63,641 nt of DNA from Pseudomonadota bacterium (GCA_023423935.1 JAFAEQ010000018.1:1-63641), one strand, 5' to 3'; shown: positions 34,354-44,251, counted from the first letter of the stretch. Program-made: numbers and translations. Notes: generated from the letters alone by a model not told the origin.

Positions 34354-35358
34354 TTACAGCTTGCCCTCTCGGGCGAGCAGGCTGTCGATCGTCACGCCGA
34401 CTTCCGGAATTCCGCCGAACACCGTGCCGAGCTTGCGATTGTTGAAATGCTCCAGCGCGAGCTTGTAAGCCTGATCCGGCAGAGGCACATAACCCACTTC
34501 CTTCACGAGGGCAGCGCCGTCCGTGAGATAGAACTTGATGAAATCCTGAACCTCGGCGCGCGCAGCGGCCGTATCACGCACATAGATGAAGAGCGGGCGC
34601 GACAGCGGCTCGTAGGTGCCGGCCACCACCGCATCGAGGCTGGGGTTCACCGCCTTGCCGTTCTTGTTCACGATCGGCACAGCCTTCAGGCGGTCCTTGT
34701 GGGCGATGTAGTAGGCGTAACCGAAGTAGCCCAGCGCGTTCTTGTTGCTCTCGACGCCCTGAACCAGCACGTTGTCGTCTTCGCTCGCGGTGAAATCGCC
34801 GCGACTCGCCTTCGCCTTCCCGTTCACAGCCTCGGTGAAGTAATCGAAAGTGCCCGAATCGGCACCAGGGCCGAACAGCATGAGATTTTCAGCCGGCCAC
34901 TCGGGACGCACCTGATTCCATTTCGTCACGCGACCCTGGGCACTCGGCTCCCACATCTTCTTGAGATCGGCGACCGTCAATTCCTTGACGAACGTATTCG
35001 AAGGATTGACGACGACCGTGAGCGCATCGAACGCCACCGGTATTTCCAGGTACTTGATGCCGGCGGCGCGGCAGGCGTCCATCTCCTCTTTCAGGATGGG
35101 GCGCGAAGCATTCGACACGTCGGTTTCGCCGCGGCAGAAGCGCTTGAAGCCACCGCCGGTACCCGCGATGCCGACGGTCACACGCACCTTGCCCTTCTTG
35201 GCGATCTGGAACTCCTCCGCTACAGCCTCGGCAATCGGGAATACCGTACTGGAACCATCGATCTTGATGACGGCTTGAGCCTGTGCCAGCTGCGGTGTCA
35301 CAACCGCACCGAGTCCGCCGAGAATCAGCGACGCGCCTAGTGAATGCCACAACTTCAT
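34354..35358 (-). CDS. pstS: Periplasmic phosphate-binding protein
   Basis: 334 residues from the ATG at 35358. It captures phosphate for PstCAB. The signal peptide (about 1-26, ending AQAQA) is followed by VIKIDGSSTVFPIAEAVAEEF. GIAGTGGGFKRFCRGETDVSNASRPI holds the phosphate-binding Ser, Thr and Arg. It heads pstSCAB-phoU and has a Pho box upstream. Confidence 0.97.
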   Translation of the reverse strand: MKLWHSLGASLILGGLGAVVTPQLAQAQAVIKIDGSSTVFPIAEAVAEEFQIAKKGKVRVTVGIAGTGGGFKRFCRGETDVSNASRPILKEEMDACRAAGIKYLEIPVAFDALTVVVNPSNTFVKELTVADLKKMWEPSAQGRVTKWNQVRPEWPAENLMLFGPGADSGTFDYFTEAVNGKAKASRGDFTASEDDNVLVQGVESNKNALGYFGYAYYIAHKDRLKAVPIVNKNGKAVNPSLDAVVAGTYEPLSRPLFIYVRDTAAARAEVQDFIKFYLTDGAALVKEVGYVPLPDQAYKLALEHFNNRKLGTVFGGIPEVGVTIDSLLAREGKL

Positions 35359-35431
35359 GGACTTGAACCTCTCGTAAAACGGGGAACGAGGAAGCGGTTC
35401 GCTGGAACACGGCCTCGCGAACATGGGCGGC

Positions 35432-35465
35432 AGTGTGACGAGCTTGCGTGACAGTCGTGTTACAG
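35432..35465 (-). promoter_or_regulatory. Pho box and promoter of pstS
   Basis: On the minus strand, CTGTAAC, then ACGA, then CTGTCAC (35465 to 35448) form the 7-4-7 pattern of a PhoB site. A weak -10 (CACACT) lies 10 nt further on. PhoB boxes replace the -35 in such promoters. The pstS ATG is about 70 nt downstream. Confidence 0.7.
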
Positions 35466-35616
35466 GAGCGGGCCCGGTGCAACGTCGGTCGGCTGCGCTG
35501 CAATCCCGATGTCATGAAGGATCCGCGGACATGCTTGCCCCTGACTCAGGCCTTCGCTATAAGTCCGCGCCCACCGCGCGATACTGCCCCCTATTCCGAG
35601 GCCCCCTGTTCCAACA

Positions 35617-36768
35617 ATGACCAATCCGACCGCCCGATCCGCCACCCTCGAATTGACCGAGCAGTTGATCCGCCGGCCTTCAGTGAGCCCAGAGGATCAG
35701 GGTTGCCTGCAGATCATCGCGGCGAGGCTCGAAGCGCTGGGCTTCAACGTGGAGTGGTTGAACTTCGGACCGGTGGAGAACATCTGGGCGCGCCACGGCA
35801 GCTCCGGACCGGTGCTGTGCTTCGCCGGTCATACCGACGTCGTTCCGACCGGACCGCGCGAAGAGTGGGCGACCGATCCGTTCGAGCCTTCGGTGAAGGA
35901 CGGCCTGCTGTACGGTCGCGGCGCTGCGGACATGAAGAGCGGACTTGCCGCCATGATCACGGCCACCGAGCGCTTCATCGCCAAGTATCCGGATCACAAA
36001 GGCACCCTCGCCTTTCTGCTGACGAGCGACGAAGAAGGTCCTTCCATCGACGGCACGCGCCGGGTGATGGAAGTGCTCGAAGCACGCAACGAGAAGATCG
36101 ACTGGTGCGTGGTTGGCGAACCGACCAGCACCGATGCGCTCGGAGATACGATCAAGATCGGTCGTCGCGGCTCGCTCTCGGGCAAGCTCACGGTGCACGG
36201 CATTCAGGGCCATGTGGCCTATCCGCATCTGGCGGACAATCCGGTGCACTCGGTCGCCCCTGCACTGGCGGAGCTCGCCGCCCGCACATGGGACAAGGGA
36301 AACGAGTTCTTTCAGCCCACCACGTTTCAGATTTCGAACGTCAATGCGGGCACCGGCGCGCCGAACGTCATTCCCGGCGAATTGAAAGCGCGCTTCAACA
36401 TCCGCTTCTCCACCGAGCAGACCGTCGAAAAGCTGCAGCAGACGATCACCGGCATTCTCGATCGTCACAAGGTGAACTACACGCTCGAATGGTTCGTCTC
36501 CGGCCTGCCCTTTTTTACTGCTCCCGGGATCCTGTCGGAAGCAGTGCGTCAGGCCGTGCTCGAACACACCGGCCGCACACCCGAGATGTCGACGACAGGC
36601 GGTACGTCCGATGGTCGCTTCATCGCGCCGACGGGTGCACAGGTCGTGGAGCTGGGCGTGTTGAACGCCACGATTCACAAAGTGAACGAATGCGTGCGCA
36701 TCGCGGATATCGACACGCTCTCGAGCACCTACGAGCGCGTGATGGAGCTGCTTCTCAAGAATCAGTGA
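35617..36768 (+). CDS. dapE: Succinyl-diaminopimelate desuccinylase
   Basis: 383 residues, an M20 zinc peptidase-fold enzyme. It releases succinate from N-succinyl-LL-DAP. LCFAGHTDVVPTGP has the first metal His/Asp, and GRGAADMKSG and TSDEEGPS hold the bridging Asp and the catalytic and metal Glu. It is divergent from pstS across 258 bp and ends in a GTGATG palindrome. Confidence 0.96.
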   Translation: MTNPTARSATLELTEQLIRRPSVSPEDQGCLQIIAARLEALGFNVEWLNFGPVENIWARHGSSGPVLCFAGHTDVVPTGPREEWATDPFEPSVKDGLLYGRGAADMKSGLAAMITATERFIAKYPDHKGTLAFLLTSDEEGPSIDGTRRVMEVLEARNEKIDWCVVGEPTSTDALGDTIKIGRRGSLSGKLTVHGIQGHVAYPHLADNPVHSVAPALAELAARTWDKGNEFFQPTTFQISNVNAGTGAPNVIPGELKARFNIRFSTEQTVEKLQQTITGILDRHKVNYTLEWFVSGLPFFTAPGILSEAVRQAVLEHTGRTPEMSTTGGTSDGRFIAPTGAQVVELGVLNATIHKVNECVRIADIDTLSSTYERVMELLLKNQ

Positions 36769-36842
36769 TGGCGGCGATACGGTGATGACGAGCCGAGTCG
36801 CTGACTTGTGCTCCCATCACCGCCATCACGCACCGCAATCAC
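36763..36842. repeat. GTGATG-rich imperfect palindrome, copy 3
   Basis: The left arm (36763-36787) overlaps the dapE stop codon; the right arm (36812-36842) overlaps the dsbB stop codon. The core GTGATGGCGGYGAT is shared by the arms. It fills the space between these convergent genes and could serve as a two-way 3' end structure. Confidence 0.6.
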
Positions 36843-37336
36843 GCTTTGCGCAGATTCACGAGCGTCGCCCAGACACCCAGCGCGACCAGTGCGAACAGCA
36901 CCCACCAGGGCATGGACAGGCCGAGTAGCGTCCAGTCGACCTTTCCGCATTCGCCGGAGCCGGTGAGCACGCGCGTGATCACCTCGGTGACCGGCAGGAT
37001 GTCCATCAGGTAGTCGAGACTCGCTCCGCACGATGCGACGGTGCCGGGTGGCTGGGACTGGATCCAGATGTGCCGGCTGCTGAGCCCGATTCCCGCAATG
37101 ACTGCCACGAGCAGCAAGGCTGCGTACACGCGAGAACCGGCTCGGCCCGGATTGTGAAGGGCTGCAATCAGAAACAGCGCCCCGACGCTGATCACTGCGA
37201 CGCGCTGGAATACGCACAAGGGGCACGGCTCGAGACCGAGCACGTGCTGCGCATACAGCGCATATCCCATGAGGGCAGCGCAGACGATGAATCCGATGAG
37301 ATTGCCGATCCGGCGACTGGAGGATGGTGACTGCAT
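36839..37336 (-). CDS. dsbB: Disulfide bond formation protein B
   Basis: 165 residues with four membrane helices. It reoxidises DsbA and passes electrons to ubiquinone. The first periplasmic loop has CPLC (C38, C41) and the second has C102 and C129, the four catalytic cysteines. The gap of 144 bp on its 5' side shows nothing recognisable. Confidence 0.93.
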   Translation of the reverse strand: MQSPSSSRRIGNLIGFIVCAALMGYALYAQHVLGLEPCPLCVFQRVAVISVGALFLIAALHNPGRAGSRVYAALLLVAVIAGIGLSSRHIWIQSQPPGTVASCGASLDYLMDILPVTEVITRVLTGSGECGKVDWTLLGLSMPWWVLFALVALGVWATLVNLRKA

Positions 37337-37480
37337 GCCGCGCAGTCTACAGGAGGCTTCAAGCCTCAGGCTCGGGTCGAATCGCTAACCGTTCGTGATG
37401 CTCGAATCCCCGATCGCGCGACGCCGCCATCGGAGCATGCGCGGCTCACACTCAAGCCGCACGCCTCTCGCCGCCATCGT

Positions 37481-38224
37481 TCAGGGGCCCGTGCCTGGCA
37501 GGCGCTGCGCGCGCGACTGCACGTGCTTTTCCACGTCTTCTTCCGACAGATGGCGGATGTCCTTACCGTACACCATGTACACCACGTACTCGCACACGTT
37601 CTTGGCGTGATCGCCGATGCGCTCCAGTGCCCGCGCCACCCACAGAACGTCGAGCGCACGCCGGATGGTGCGGGGATCTTCCATCATGAACGTGATGACC
37701 TGTCGCTGGATGGCCTCGTACTCTTCGTCGACCAGCCGGTCCTTCTTTGTGATGTTCACGGCCGCCTGAGCATCCAGTCGTGCGAAGGCGTCGAGTGCCT
37801 CGTGCACGATGTCGCCGACGATGCGCCCGAGATGCTTGATCTCGCGATAGCGGTCGGCCGGACGTTCCACGGCCGCCAGACGCGAGGCGATATAGCCGAT
37901 TTTTTCGGCCTCATCACCAATGCGCTCGAGGTCCGTGATGGTCTTGATCACTGCAACGATCAGTCGCAGGTCGGACGCTGCCGGACTGCGCGTCGCGAGA
38001 ATGCGGCTGCAGTCGTCGTCGATCGCGACCTCCATCGCATTGACCTTCACATCGCCATGCGCAACCTGCTCGCCGAGCCGGCTGTCCCCTTCCACGAGTG
38101 CTTCGACCGCCAGCTTGAGCTGCTCTTCGACGAGGCCACCCATCTGCAGCACGGTGCTGCGCACCCGCTCGAGATCGTCGTTGTAGCGGCTGAGGATGTG
38201 ATGCGAAAGATCGGATTTTTCCAT
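37481..38224 (-). CDS. phoU: Second PhoU-family protein
   Basis: 247 residues from the ATG at 38224 (MEKSDLSHHILSRYNDDLE), which is the classical PhoU N-terminus. Both metal motifs are intact: ERIGDEAEKIGY and ERIGDHAKNVCEY. It lies 107 nt downstream of the Pho-box-controlled porin on the same strand and may be read from it. Compared with the pst-linked PhoU (30519-31232) it looks more like canonical E. coli PhoU. Which copy controls PhoR is not decidable here. Confidence 0.93.
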   Translation of the reverse strand: MEKSDLSHHILSRYNDDLERVRSTVLQMGGLVEEQLKLAVEALVEGDSRLGEQVAHGDVKVNAMEVAIDDDCSRILATRSPAASDLRLIVAVIKTITDLERIGDEAEKIGYIASRLAAVERPADRYREIKHLGRIVGDIVHEALDAFARLDAQAAVNITKKDRLVDEEYEAIQRQVITFMMEDPRTIRRALDVLWVARALERIGDHAKNVCEYVVYMVYGKDIRHLSEEDVEKHVQSRAQRLPGTGP

Positions 38225-38331
38225 GACGGGACTGATCGAAAAGAGATTAAAACTGTATACCCGTCGAACGTGGCAGCCGCAAGCACCGACCGGTACCGCA
38301 GCGTCGAGTCGCAAGGGTGCGGCTTCGCGGC

Positions 38332-39702
38332 TCAGAACTTCACATTGAAATCGACTTGCAGCCGGTCGTAGTCGACGTTGCGAAAGCCAGCTGCATTGGC
38401 CACCTCGACATTGCGCTTGTTGAGGAAATACGTTGTGTTCAGGGCCCAGTTACGCACCGGCGCATAGGCTGCCTTGAAAACCCAACCCTCCACATCGGTT
38501 ACGCCGCCTGCGAAGTCGGAGTCGACGAGCTGGCCGAACAGCGCGTCCTTGTCCAGCTTTTGATAGAGCGCTCCAAGCTCCCACGTGCGGTAGTTGCTGG
38601 CCTTGCCCAGCACGACCCCTGCCGCCCACGCCGTATTGAAGTCATCCGGATCGGTGTTCTTCGCATAGTCCGCCCAGATCTGGAACGGTAACGTGCCGAG
38701 CACCGTGTCGAACTGCGCCGACACGTTCGCGACGTTGTAGTCGAATGCGAGCGTCGGCGCTGCGACACCGCACAGGGCGACCGTGCACGTCGTATTGCCG
38801 TTCGCATTGCCCGCGCCGAGCGTGGCGCCGGGAGCGACAAAGAACGGGCTGCGGAACTGGCCTGCAATCAGATCGTAATAGTGCGCAGCCAGCGTGAGCG
38901 AAGAACCACCGACCGGCAATTTCACGCCGATCTGAGCGCCTAGAAGCGTAGTGTCGGAGGTGGTCGTGTCCTGCGGACCCGACGCTTCGTTCAGCCAGTA
39001 GTAGTACGCACTGCCGAAGAACATGCCGTCGTTCAACTGAACGGCGAGACCTTCCGGATTGATATCGTTGTCCCAGAACAGGGTCTGACCCGCCCTGAAG
39101 AACGGCTGTTTCATCTTGCCGCCGATCAGATCGCCCCAGTCGGCGAACTTCCAGTCGAAGTAGGCGGTGTCGAGTTCTACGCTCTTGCGCGAGAACGTGT
39201 TGGTGAGCGTCTGGTTGCCCGAGCGCGGGTCGCCGCCCTCGGTCGTCGTGATACCGAAGCCCAGCGTGATCGCATCCGTCGCTTTCACCGTGGTGTAGAG
39301 GCGTGCGCGAATGCGATCGCGATATCGATCCGCGGTGCTCTGCACGCCCGCCGCGTTCGTAGTTTCGTCCTGGATCATTTCGTACCGATAGCGCAGATCG
39401 CCCGTGATCGCGACCTTGCTCGCCCAATCGGCGCCCTTCACCTTGACCGCGTCCACTGCCGCGTTAGCAGCATCCTTGCGCAGCCCCTTGGTTTCCGACT
39501 TCAGATAGTCGGTTTGCGATTTGAGCCTCTCGTTCTCGTTCTGCAACTCGACATTTTCCTGCTCGAGCTTGTCGACTCGCTGCATCAATACCTGCAGCTG
39601 CTCACGGATCTGGGCCAGATCGTCGGATCCGGTGGCCATCGCGCCCACCGGTGCGTACGACAGGATGGTCGCGATCGCGGACGTAATCAGCAAATTCCTC
39701 AC
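38332..39702 (-). CDS. Outer-membrane porin, phosphate-starvation type
   Basis: 456 residues starting with GTG, chosen because AGGAG lies 8 nt upstream. A signal peptide (about 1-23) is followed by a heptad coiled coil (about 27-75) and a 16-strand-like barrel ending in Phe (VDFNVKF). This is the general layout of 'putative porin' proteins. A strong Pho box with a good -10 lies upstream. It probably opens the outer membrane to phosphate or phosphate compounds, in the role of OprP/OprO; homology to those is not shown. Confidence 0.8.
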   Translation of the reverse strand: MRNLLITSAIATILSYAPVGAMATGSDDLAQIREQLQVLMQRVDKLEQENVELQNENERLKSQTDYLKSETKGLRKDAANAAVDAVKVKGADWASKVAITGDLRYRYEMIQDETTNAAGVQSTADRYRDRIRARLYTTVKATDAITLGFGITTTEGGDPRSGNQTLTNTFSRKSVELDTAYFDWKFADWGDLIGGKMKQPFFRAGQTLFWDNDINPEGLAVQLNDGMFFGSAYYYWLNEASGPQDTTTSDTTLLGAQIGVKLPVGGSSLTLAAHYYDLIAGQFRSPFFVAPGATLGAGNANGNTTCTVALCGVAAPTLAFDYNVANVSAQFDTVLGTLPFQIWADYAKNTDPDDFNTAWAAGVVLGKASNYRTWELGALYQKLDKDALFGQLVDSDFAGGVTDVEGWVFKAAYAPVRNWALNTTYFLNKRNVEVANAAGFRNVDYDRLQVDFNVKF

Positions 39703-39795
39703 TGGAGACTCCTCGTGCGTAGGAAGCCGATGGAGCCGCACAGTCTTGATCGCGATCTCGTGGATCGGTCGCGCGCATCCATCTGGAATGCGCGC

Positions 39796-39829
39796 TTTAT
39801 ACGGTCGATTTGTTACAGCCACGTTGCAG
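39796..39829 (-). promoter_or_regulatory. Pho box and promoter of the porin
   Basis: On the minus strand, CTGCAAC, GTGG, CTGTAAC (39829 to 39812) form a 7-4-7 site. Ten nt later comes TATAAA, a strong -10. The expected start site lies about 85 nt before the GTG. Spacing and composition fit PhoB activation. Confidence 0.75.
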
Positions 39830-39941
39830 CGAGCACATCACGCCGATGCTGCCTGTCTATTCCAGGCGAGATGCTGACTTGTCACATGCCTCTAACAACG
39901 CAGCACCACACCCGCCTCGCCTCGGGCGTCATCCACGCCGA

Positions 39942-42614
39942 TCAAAAGCTCACGGTCAGCGATGCGGCAAACACCGTCCCGACGTCGTACTTGTTGTAGT
40001 ACACCGTGTTGCCGCTGCGCTGCTGAAACTCTTCGTAGCCCTGGCCGAGAATATTGCGCGCCTCCACCTTGGCTTCCATGTCGGTCCCGAAGAGGCTGAA
40101 GGCCTCTCGCATCACCAGATCCACACGCCAGCCCGGGGATTCATAGATATCAGGAAGGCCTGCCGCGCCGCGGCTCGTGACCCGATCGCTCGCATAGGAA
40201 ATCATGATCGTCTGCTGCGACAGGCGGCCCGAGTTCTCCAGTCCGAATTGCAGATTGACGAGTTGGTCGGACTGGCCAGTCAACGGGCTGCCATCGACGA
40301 AGAAATTGCTCGCCGGCTGAGCTGCCGTGCCGAACACGCTCACGATATCGCCCTTGCGCACGTTGATCTTCGACTGACTGTAGGTGTAGTTGCCGACGAT
40401 AACGGCACGCCGTGAGGAAAGGAAAGCGCCCTGGAAATAGTCCCCCAGCGGAAACTGCTTCTGCACCTCCAGCTCGGCTCCATACAGCACCGCCTCGGGC
40501 GCATTGGCGAAACTGGTTTCCGGGCTGTTGTCATTGAAGCCGGTGAACGCCTCGATCGGGTTGTCGATCTTCTTGTAGAACCCCGCGAGCGACAGGTGCT
40601 CTTCGGGACGCAGATACCACTCGAAGCGAGCTTCCGCGTTCATGAACTCGCTGTCGCTCAGCAGCGGATTACCGCGATAGTTCCGATTGGTCTCAGGATC
40701 GAAGTAGCGCTGGAACATCAGCTCGCGGAATTGCGGACGCGCAATCGTCCTGGATGCGTTGAACCGCACCTGCATGTCGTTATCGAATTTGTAAGTCAGC
40801 GTCGCCGCCGGGAGCACGTAGTCGTTATCGAGGCTCGTGGAGGCACCGGAATTGGTCAGGGTGTCGAACACCCGAAGGGGACGAACGTCCTGCTCGCCGC
40901 GCTCGTACCGAGCGCCAGCCGCGAGCTCTAGCCCGTCTAGCAATTCCGCCTGGAGCTGTCCGTACGCTGCTTCGGTCCGCAGCGTCGCCGTGAACGCCGG
41001 ATCCGATTCCGTCGTCTCGACCAGGCCGATGTCATAGAAGTCGATGACGGACGCACTCAACAAATAGTCGGGACGCAACATGGCCACGCCGCTCGGCAGG
41101 CTCGAAGGAGCCACGAACTGGAATGCACGCCGCGTCGAGTCGCGCTGCGTATCGGCCACATCCACGCCCGCCGACAGCACCCATCCGGGTCGAACACGCG
41201 CCGTCACATCCGCTCCGACCGACCACAGATCCTCGTCAAGTTTCGAGAATGCGATATCGGCATACCCGGTCTGACCATTGTCCAGGCGGTTGATGTAATA
41301 CGCCCCATAGGGGCTGGCCGCTTGATTGCTGCGTGAATAGCCGATGCCCAGCTCGTACGGCGCTTCGCGCTCTGAGCGTGAATATGACGCCCGCGCGCCA
41401 ATCGTCATCGGATCGAGATTGAAGTTGCCGGTGAGCTGCGTGCTCATGAGCGTGCGTTCGTACAGCGCCGTCGCCTGCTCCGAGAAATCGACGCCCGGCC
41501 GCTGGCTGTTCTCCCTTCCCTCCCCCAGATCGGTGCGCTTCAGCGTGTCGTGGATGTAGAGATTGGTCCAGCGCAACGCGTTGCCATCGCCGAACTCATA
41601 GCCGAGTCCGACGAGTGCATTGGTCACCGCGCGGTTTTCCGTCGAAACGGTGCGATAGTCCTTATCGAGCGTCGACAGATCGAAACTGGCCGGTGTCTGC
41701 TGGAGGTTGTCACGCGTACGCCAGTCGTTGTTGAGGGAAGCCGTCGCAATCAGGCCCAACTCCGACTCATCGAACTGCCAGCTGTCGCCCGCAGAGATCG
41801 TGCCGGAATAATTGGGTGACACTTCATCGATCTTCTGCACCAGTGCGTTGCTGCGAGTCACGAGCTGACCGGCAATCGCACTCGTATCGACATTGCCTGC
41901 GCTGATCCGCTGCCCGCTCGACAGGAATGCCGCGAGGGCCGAAGGCGTCTTGCGGTTGCCGTAGCCGGTCCAGTCATCCTTGTTGCCGTAGTAGTCGTAG
42001 CCGAGCTGGCGCGTGGTCTCGGTATCGCCACTCACGCCAAAACTCACGTCCATGAACGACTGCCGCGGAATGGCCAGCGTGGTCAGGTTGATGACGCCGC
42101 CGCCGAACTCGCCGGGAAAATTTGGCGAGTAGGTCTTTTGCACGAGCGATGAAGCGATCACATCGGTCGGAAACAGATCGAGCGGCACGGCACGACGCAT
42201 CGGTTCTGGACTCGGCAACGGCGAACCATTGAGCAAAGCGAGCGAGTAGCGATCGCCCAGTCCGCGCACATAGACGAATCCGCCTCCGACGACGCTCAAT
42301 CCTGTGACCCGACCGAGAGCACCGGCAATATTGCCTTCGCCCGTGCGCGCAATATCCTCGTGCGACAGCACCGTGATCACCTGCGTCGTCTCGCGCTGTA
42401 CGTCGCGCTCGCGCTTCCCTACGACCACCACGCCGGGCAATCCTCCCGGCATCGCCACATCGACCGAGCTGTTCGAGGCTGGTTCGAGTGCTGCTGTCGT
42501 CGCGGCGGGCTCTACCGCAGCGGAAGCGTCGACCTCCAGCGGTGTTTGAGCGAAGACCTGGGTTGAAAACGCAGTTGCGGCAAGGACCTTTCCCCACGTG
42601 CGCGGTTTGGCCAT
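39942..42614 (-). CDS. TonB-dependent outer-membrane receptor, Pho-associated
   Basis: About 890 residues. A signal peptide precedes a short acidic linker, a plug domain (VVVVGKRERDVQRETTQVITVLSHEDIARTGEGNIAGALG region, then GGGFVYVRGLGDRYS) and a 22-strand barrel ending in Phe (LTVSF). There is no STN domain. A start at 42623 (three codons earlier) is equally possible. It follows the lipoprotein gene by 68 nt and probably shares its Pho-controlled transcript. The ligand is unknown; the context suggests a phosphorus source. Confidence 0.88.
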   Translation of the reverse strand: MAKPRTWGKVLAATAFSTQVFAQTPLEVDASAAVEPAATTAALEPASNSSVDVAMPGGLPGVVVVGKRERDVQRETTQVITVLSHEDIARTGEGNIAGALGRVTGLSVVGGGFVYVRGLGDRYSLALLNGSPLPSPEPMRRAVPLDLFPTDVIASSLVQKTYSPNFPGEFGGGVINLTTLAIPRQSFMDVSFGVSGDTETTRQLGYDYYGNKDDWTGYGNRKTPSALAAFLSSGQRISAGNVDTSAIAGQLVTRSNALVQKIDEVSPNYSGTISAGDSWQFDESELGLIATASLNNDWRTRDNLQQTPASFDLSTLDKDYRTVSTENRAVTNALVGLGYEFGDGNALRWTNLYIHDTLKRTDLGEGRENSQRPGVDFSEQATALYERTLMSTQLTGNFNLDPMTIGARASYSRSEREAPYELGIGYSRSNQAASPYGAYYINRLDNGQTGYADIAFSKLDEDLWSVGADVTARVRPGWVLSAGVDVADTQRDSTRRAFQFVAPSSLPSGVAMLRPDYLLSASVIDFYDIGLVETTESDPAFTATLRTEAAYGQLQAELLDGLELAAGARYERGEQDVRPLRVFDTLTNSGASTSLDNDYVLPAATLTYKFDNDMQVRFNASRTIARPQFRELMFQRYFDPETNRNYRGNPLLSDSEFMNAEARFEWYLRPEEHLSLAGFYKKIDNPIEAFTGFNDNSPETSFANAPEAVLYGAELEVQKQFPLGDYFQGAFLSSRRAVIVGNYTYSQSKINVRKGDIVSVFGTAAQPASNFFVDGSPLTGQSDQLVNLQFGLENSGRLSQQTIMISYASDRVTSRGAAGLPDIYESPGWRVDLVMREAFSLFGTDMEAKVEARNILGQGYEEFQQRSGNTVYYNKYDVGTVFAASLTVSF

Positions 42615-42682
42615 GTGATTCATCCGGTAGCTTGAGATTGAGATGCGTGCGGCGGTGGTACCCGCCGCACGGCGGCTGACTG

Positions 42683-44251
42683 TCAGTCGGCGAGCGAAGG
42701 CAGCGAAGTGCATGCCGTCCCCGTGGAACCGAAGCTCGCCGTTGCCGAGTTGCAGGTCCAACCCGCATACCAGGTATCACTGGCGTCCTTCACCGCACCG
42801 ACGTAGTTCGTGCTGTCGAATGCCGCATCCAGGGTCTTCGGATCCGTTGCAACCGCAGCCGCTTCGTTGGCGCCATTGACGAACGTGTTCGCCAATGTGG
42901 CGGTGAAAGCGGCGTTGTTGTTCGCGCCCGCACTGAAAACGCTCGCGACCTGGTCGGCTGTCACACCTCCCGAGCCCATGAATTGCGTGGCTGCGCATTG
43001 CATGGATACCGATTGAAAGACCGGCGGACCTACTTTGTCGGTCGCGGCGTCGGTCGTGAGGATGTTGCTGCCGTTGAGCCGCAGGCACGCCATCGGGCTC
43101 GTCACCACGCCGTTCACGAGTGTGGCGTCGGCCTTGCCACGAAACAGCATGGCTGCGCTGTTACCTGTCGCCGGATTGCGATGCACGAAGGTGAAGTTCG
43201 CGATCTTGAGATTCGTGCGTGGCGACTGATCTTCGAGCGTATTGGCCGAATCGAGCTCGATGATGGAATCCGCGTTGCCGGAGGTCTTCTGCACCGCGAT
43301 CACGTACTGCAGCGTGGCCTTGTACCCCGTGTCGATGTCGATGCTGTCGTCGTCCGCACCCGTGACCACCACGTGGCGCATATGGACCCGTCCACCGAAG
43401 TTCTCGAAGCCGTCATCCGAACTGTTGTGCGACTGGAAATAGTCGATGCCCGTGGCGCTGCCTACGCCGGAGAGCGTCAAGGACTGCAGCTCGCTGTTCG
43501 CAGAGAGCACGTAGCCCGAGTAGCGGATCTGCACATATTTGAGCGAACCGCTGTTGTCGTCGGGCGTCTCACCTCCGTAGTAGGCCGGATCGACGGCACC
43601 TTCGGTCTGGCGCTCGCAGGCCACCGTGCCAGGCGTCGCAGCTGGCGCAACCGTGCAATCGGTGATTGGCGCGCGACCTAACAGCACCACGCCACCCCAC
43701 TGTCCCTGAGAATCGTCGGTCGCGAGACCCAGAACGTTATCGCGGCTCGTGAACACAATGGGTCGGGTCGAAGTGCCCACTGCATTGATGCGATTGCCGC
43801 GATTGACGGCCAGCCATGAAGTGCCGGTCTTGGCAAACACGATCACACCGGGGTCGATCGTCAGAATGACGGGCGCATCGGACGTCACCGCAGCACCGCG
43901 GTCGGGACCCACATCGACGCGGCCGTCGAGCGCATACAGCAGCCCGGGAACGCGAGCCAGCTTTGCACTGCGAGTGAGCTGATTCGGCAGCGTGCACACA
44001 CGATAGGTGCCCGTCGGACCGGTGATTGTGCCGTCATCACGCAGACCTGCGGGGTCTTCGATGGTGGGACAGCCACTCGCAGGCTCGACCAGATCCGTTT
44101 GCGGCTCATCTGGAGTCGGCGTTGGAGCGGCGGGCGCGGGATTGTTGATCGTCACATTGCCGGTGCTTCCGGCAGAGGAAATCTCGTCAGCACCGCAGCC
44201 CGCCAGAGCGGCTGCCACTGCGCCTGTCACCAGCCAGTATTTGACTTTCAT
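42683..44251 (-). CDS. Lipoprotein with beta-helix-like repeats, Pho-associated
   Basis: 522 residues from the ATG at 44251. The lipobox LAGC (16-19) puts the lipid on C19; residues after it (G, A, D) favour the outer membrane. A Pro/Thr-rich linker (about 40-60) follows. The body has strand-turn repeats such as ILTIDPGVIVFAKTG and RPIVFTSRDN, typical of right-handed beta-helix proteins, and several Cys pairs. It is first in an operon with the TonB receptor and has a multi-repeat Pho box. It may be a surface-exposed substrate-capturing or hydrolysing partner; no catalytic motif is evident. Confidence 0.8.
   Translation of the reverse strand: MKVKYWLVTGAVAAALAGCGADEISSAGSTGNVTINNPAPAAPTPTPDEPQTDLVEPASGCPTIEDPAGLRDDGTITGPTGTYRVCTLPNQLTRSAKLARVPGLLYALDGRVDVGPDRGAAVTSDAPVILTIDPGVIVFAKTGTSWLAVNRGNRINAVGTSTRPIVFTSRDNVLGLATDDSQGQWGGVVLLGRAPITDCTVAPAATPGTVACERQTEGAVDPAYYGGETPDDNSGSLKYVQIRYSGYVLSANSELQSLTLSGVGSATGIDYFQSHNSSDDGFENFGGRVHMRHVVVTGADDDSIDIDTGYKATLQYVIAVQKTSGNADSIIELDSANTLEDQSPRTNLKIANFTFVHRNPATGNSAAMLFRGKADATLVNGVVTSPMACLRLNGSNILTTDAATDKVGPPVFQSVSMQCAATQFMGSGGVTADQVASVFSAGANNNAAFTATLANTFVNGANEAAAVATDPKTLDAAFDSTNYVGAVKDASDTWYAGWTCNSATASFGSTGTACTSLPSLAD

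Noticed and set aside
33325..35340. Plus-strand open frame of about 670 codons across pstC and pstS
   Set aside because: It runs antisense through two clear genes and their intergenic hairpin, and the residues look like an antisense shadow.
38225..38331. Possible Pho box before the second phoU
   Set aside because: No pair of 7-bp units at an 11-bp period with a -10 at 10 nt was found. The gene may be read through from the porin.
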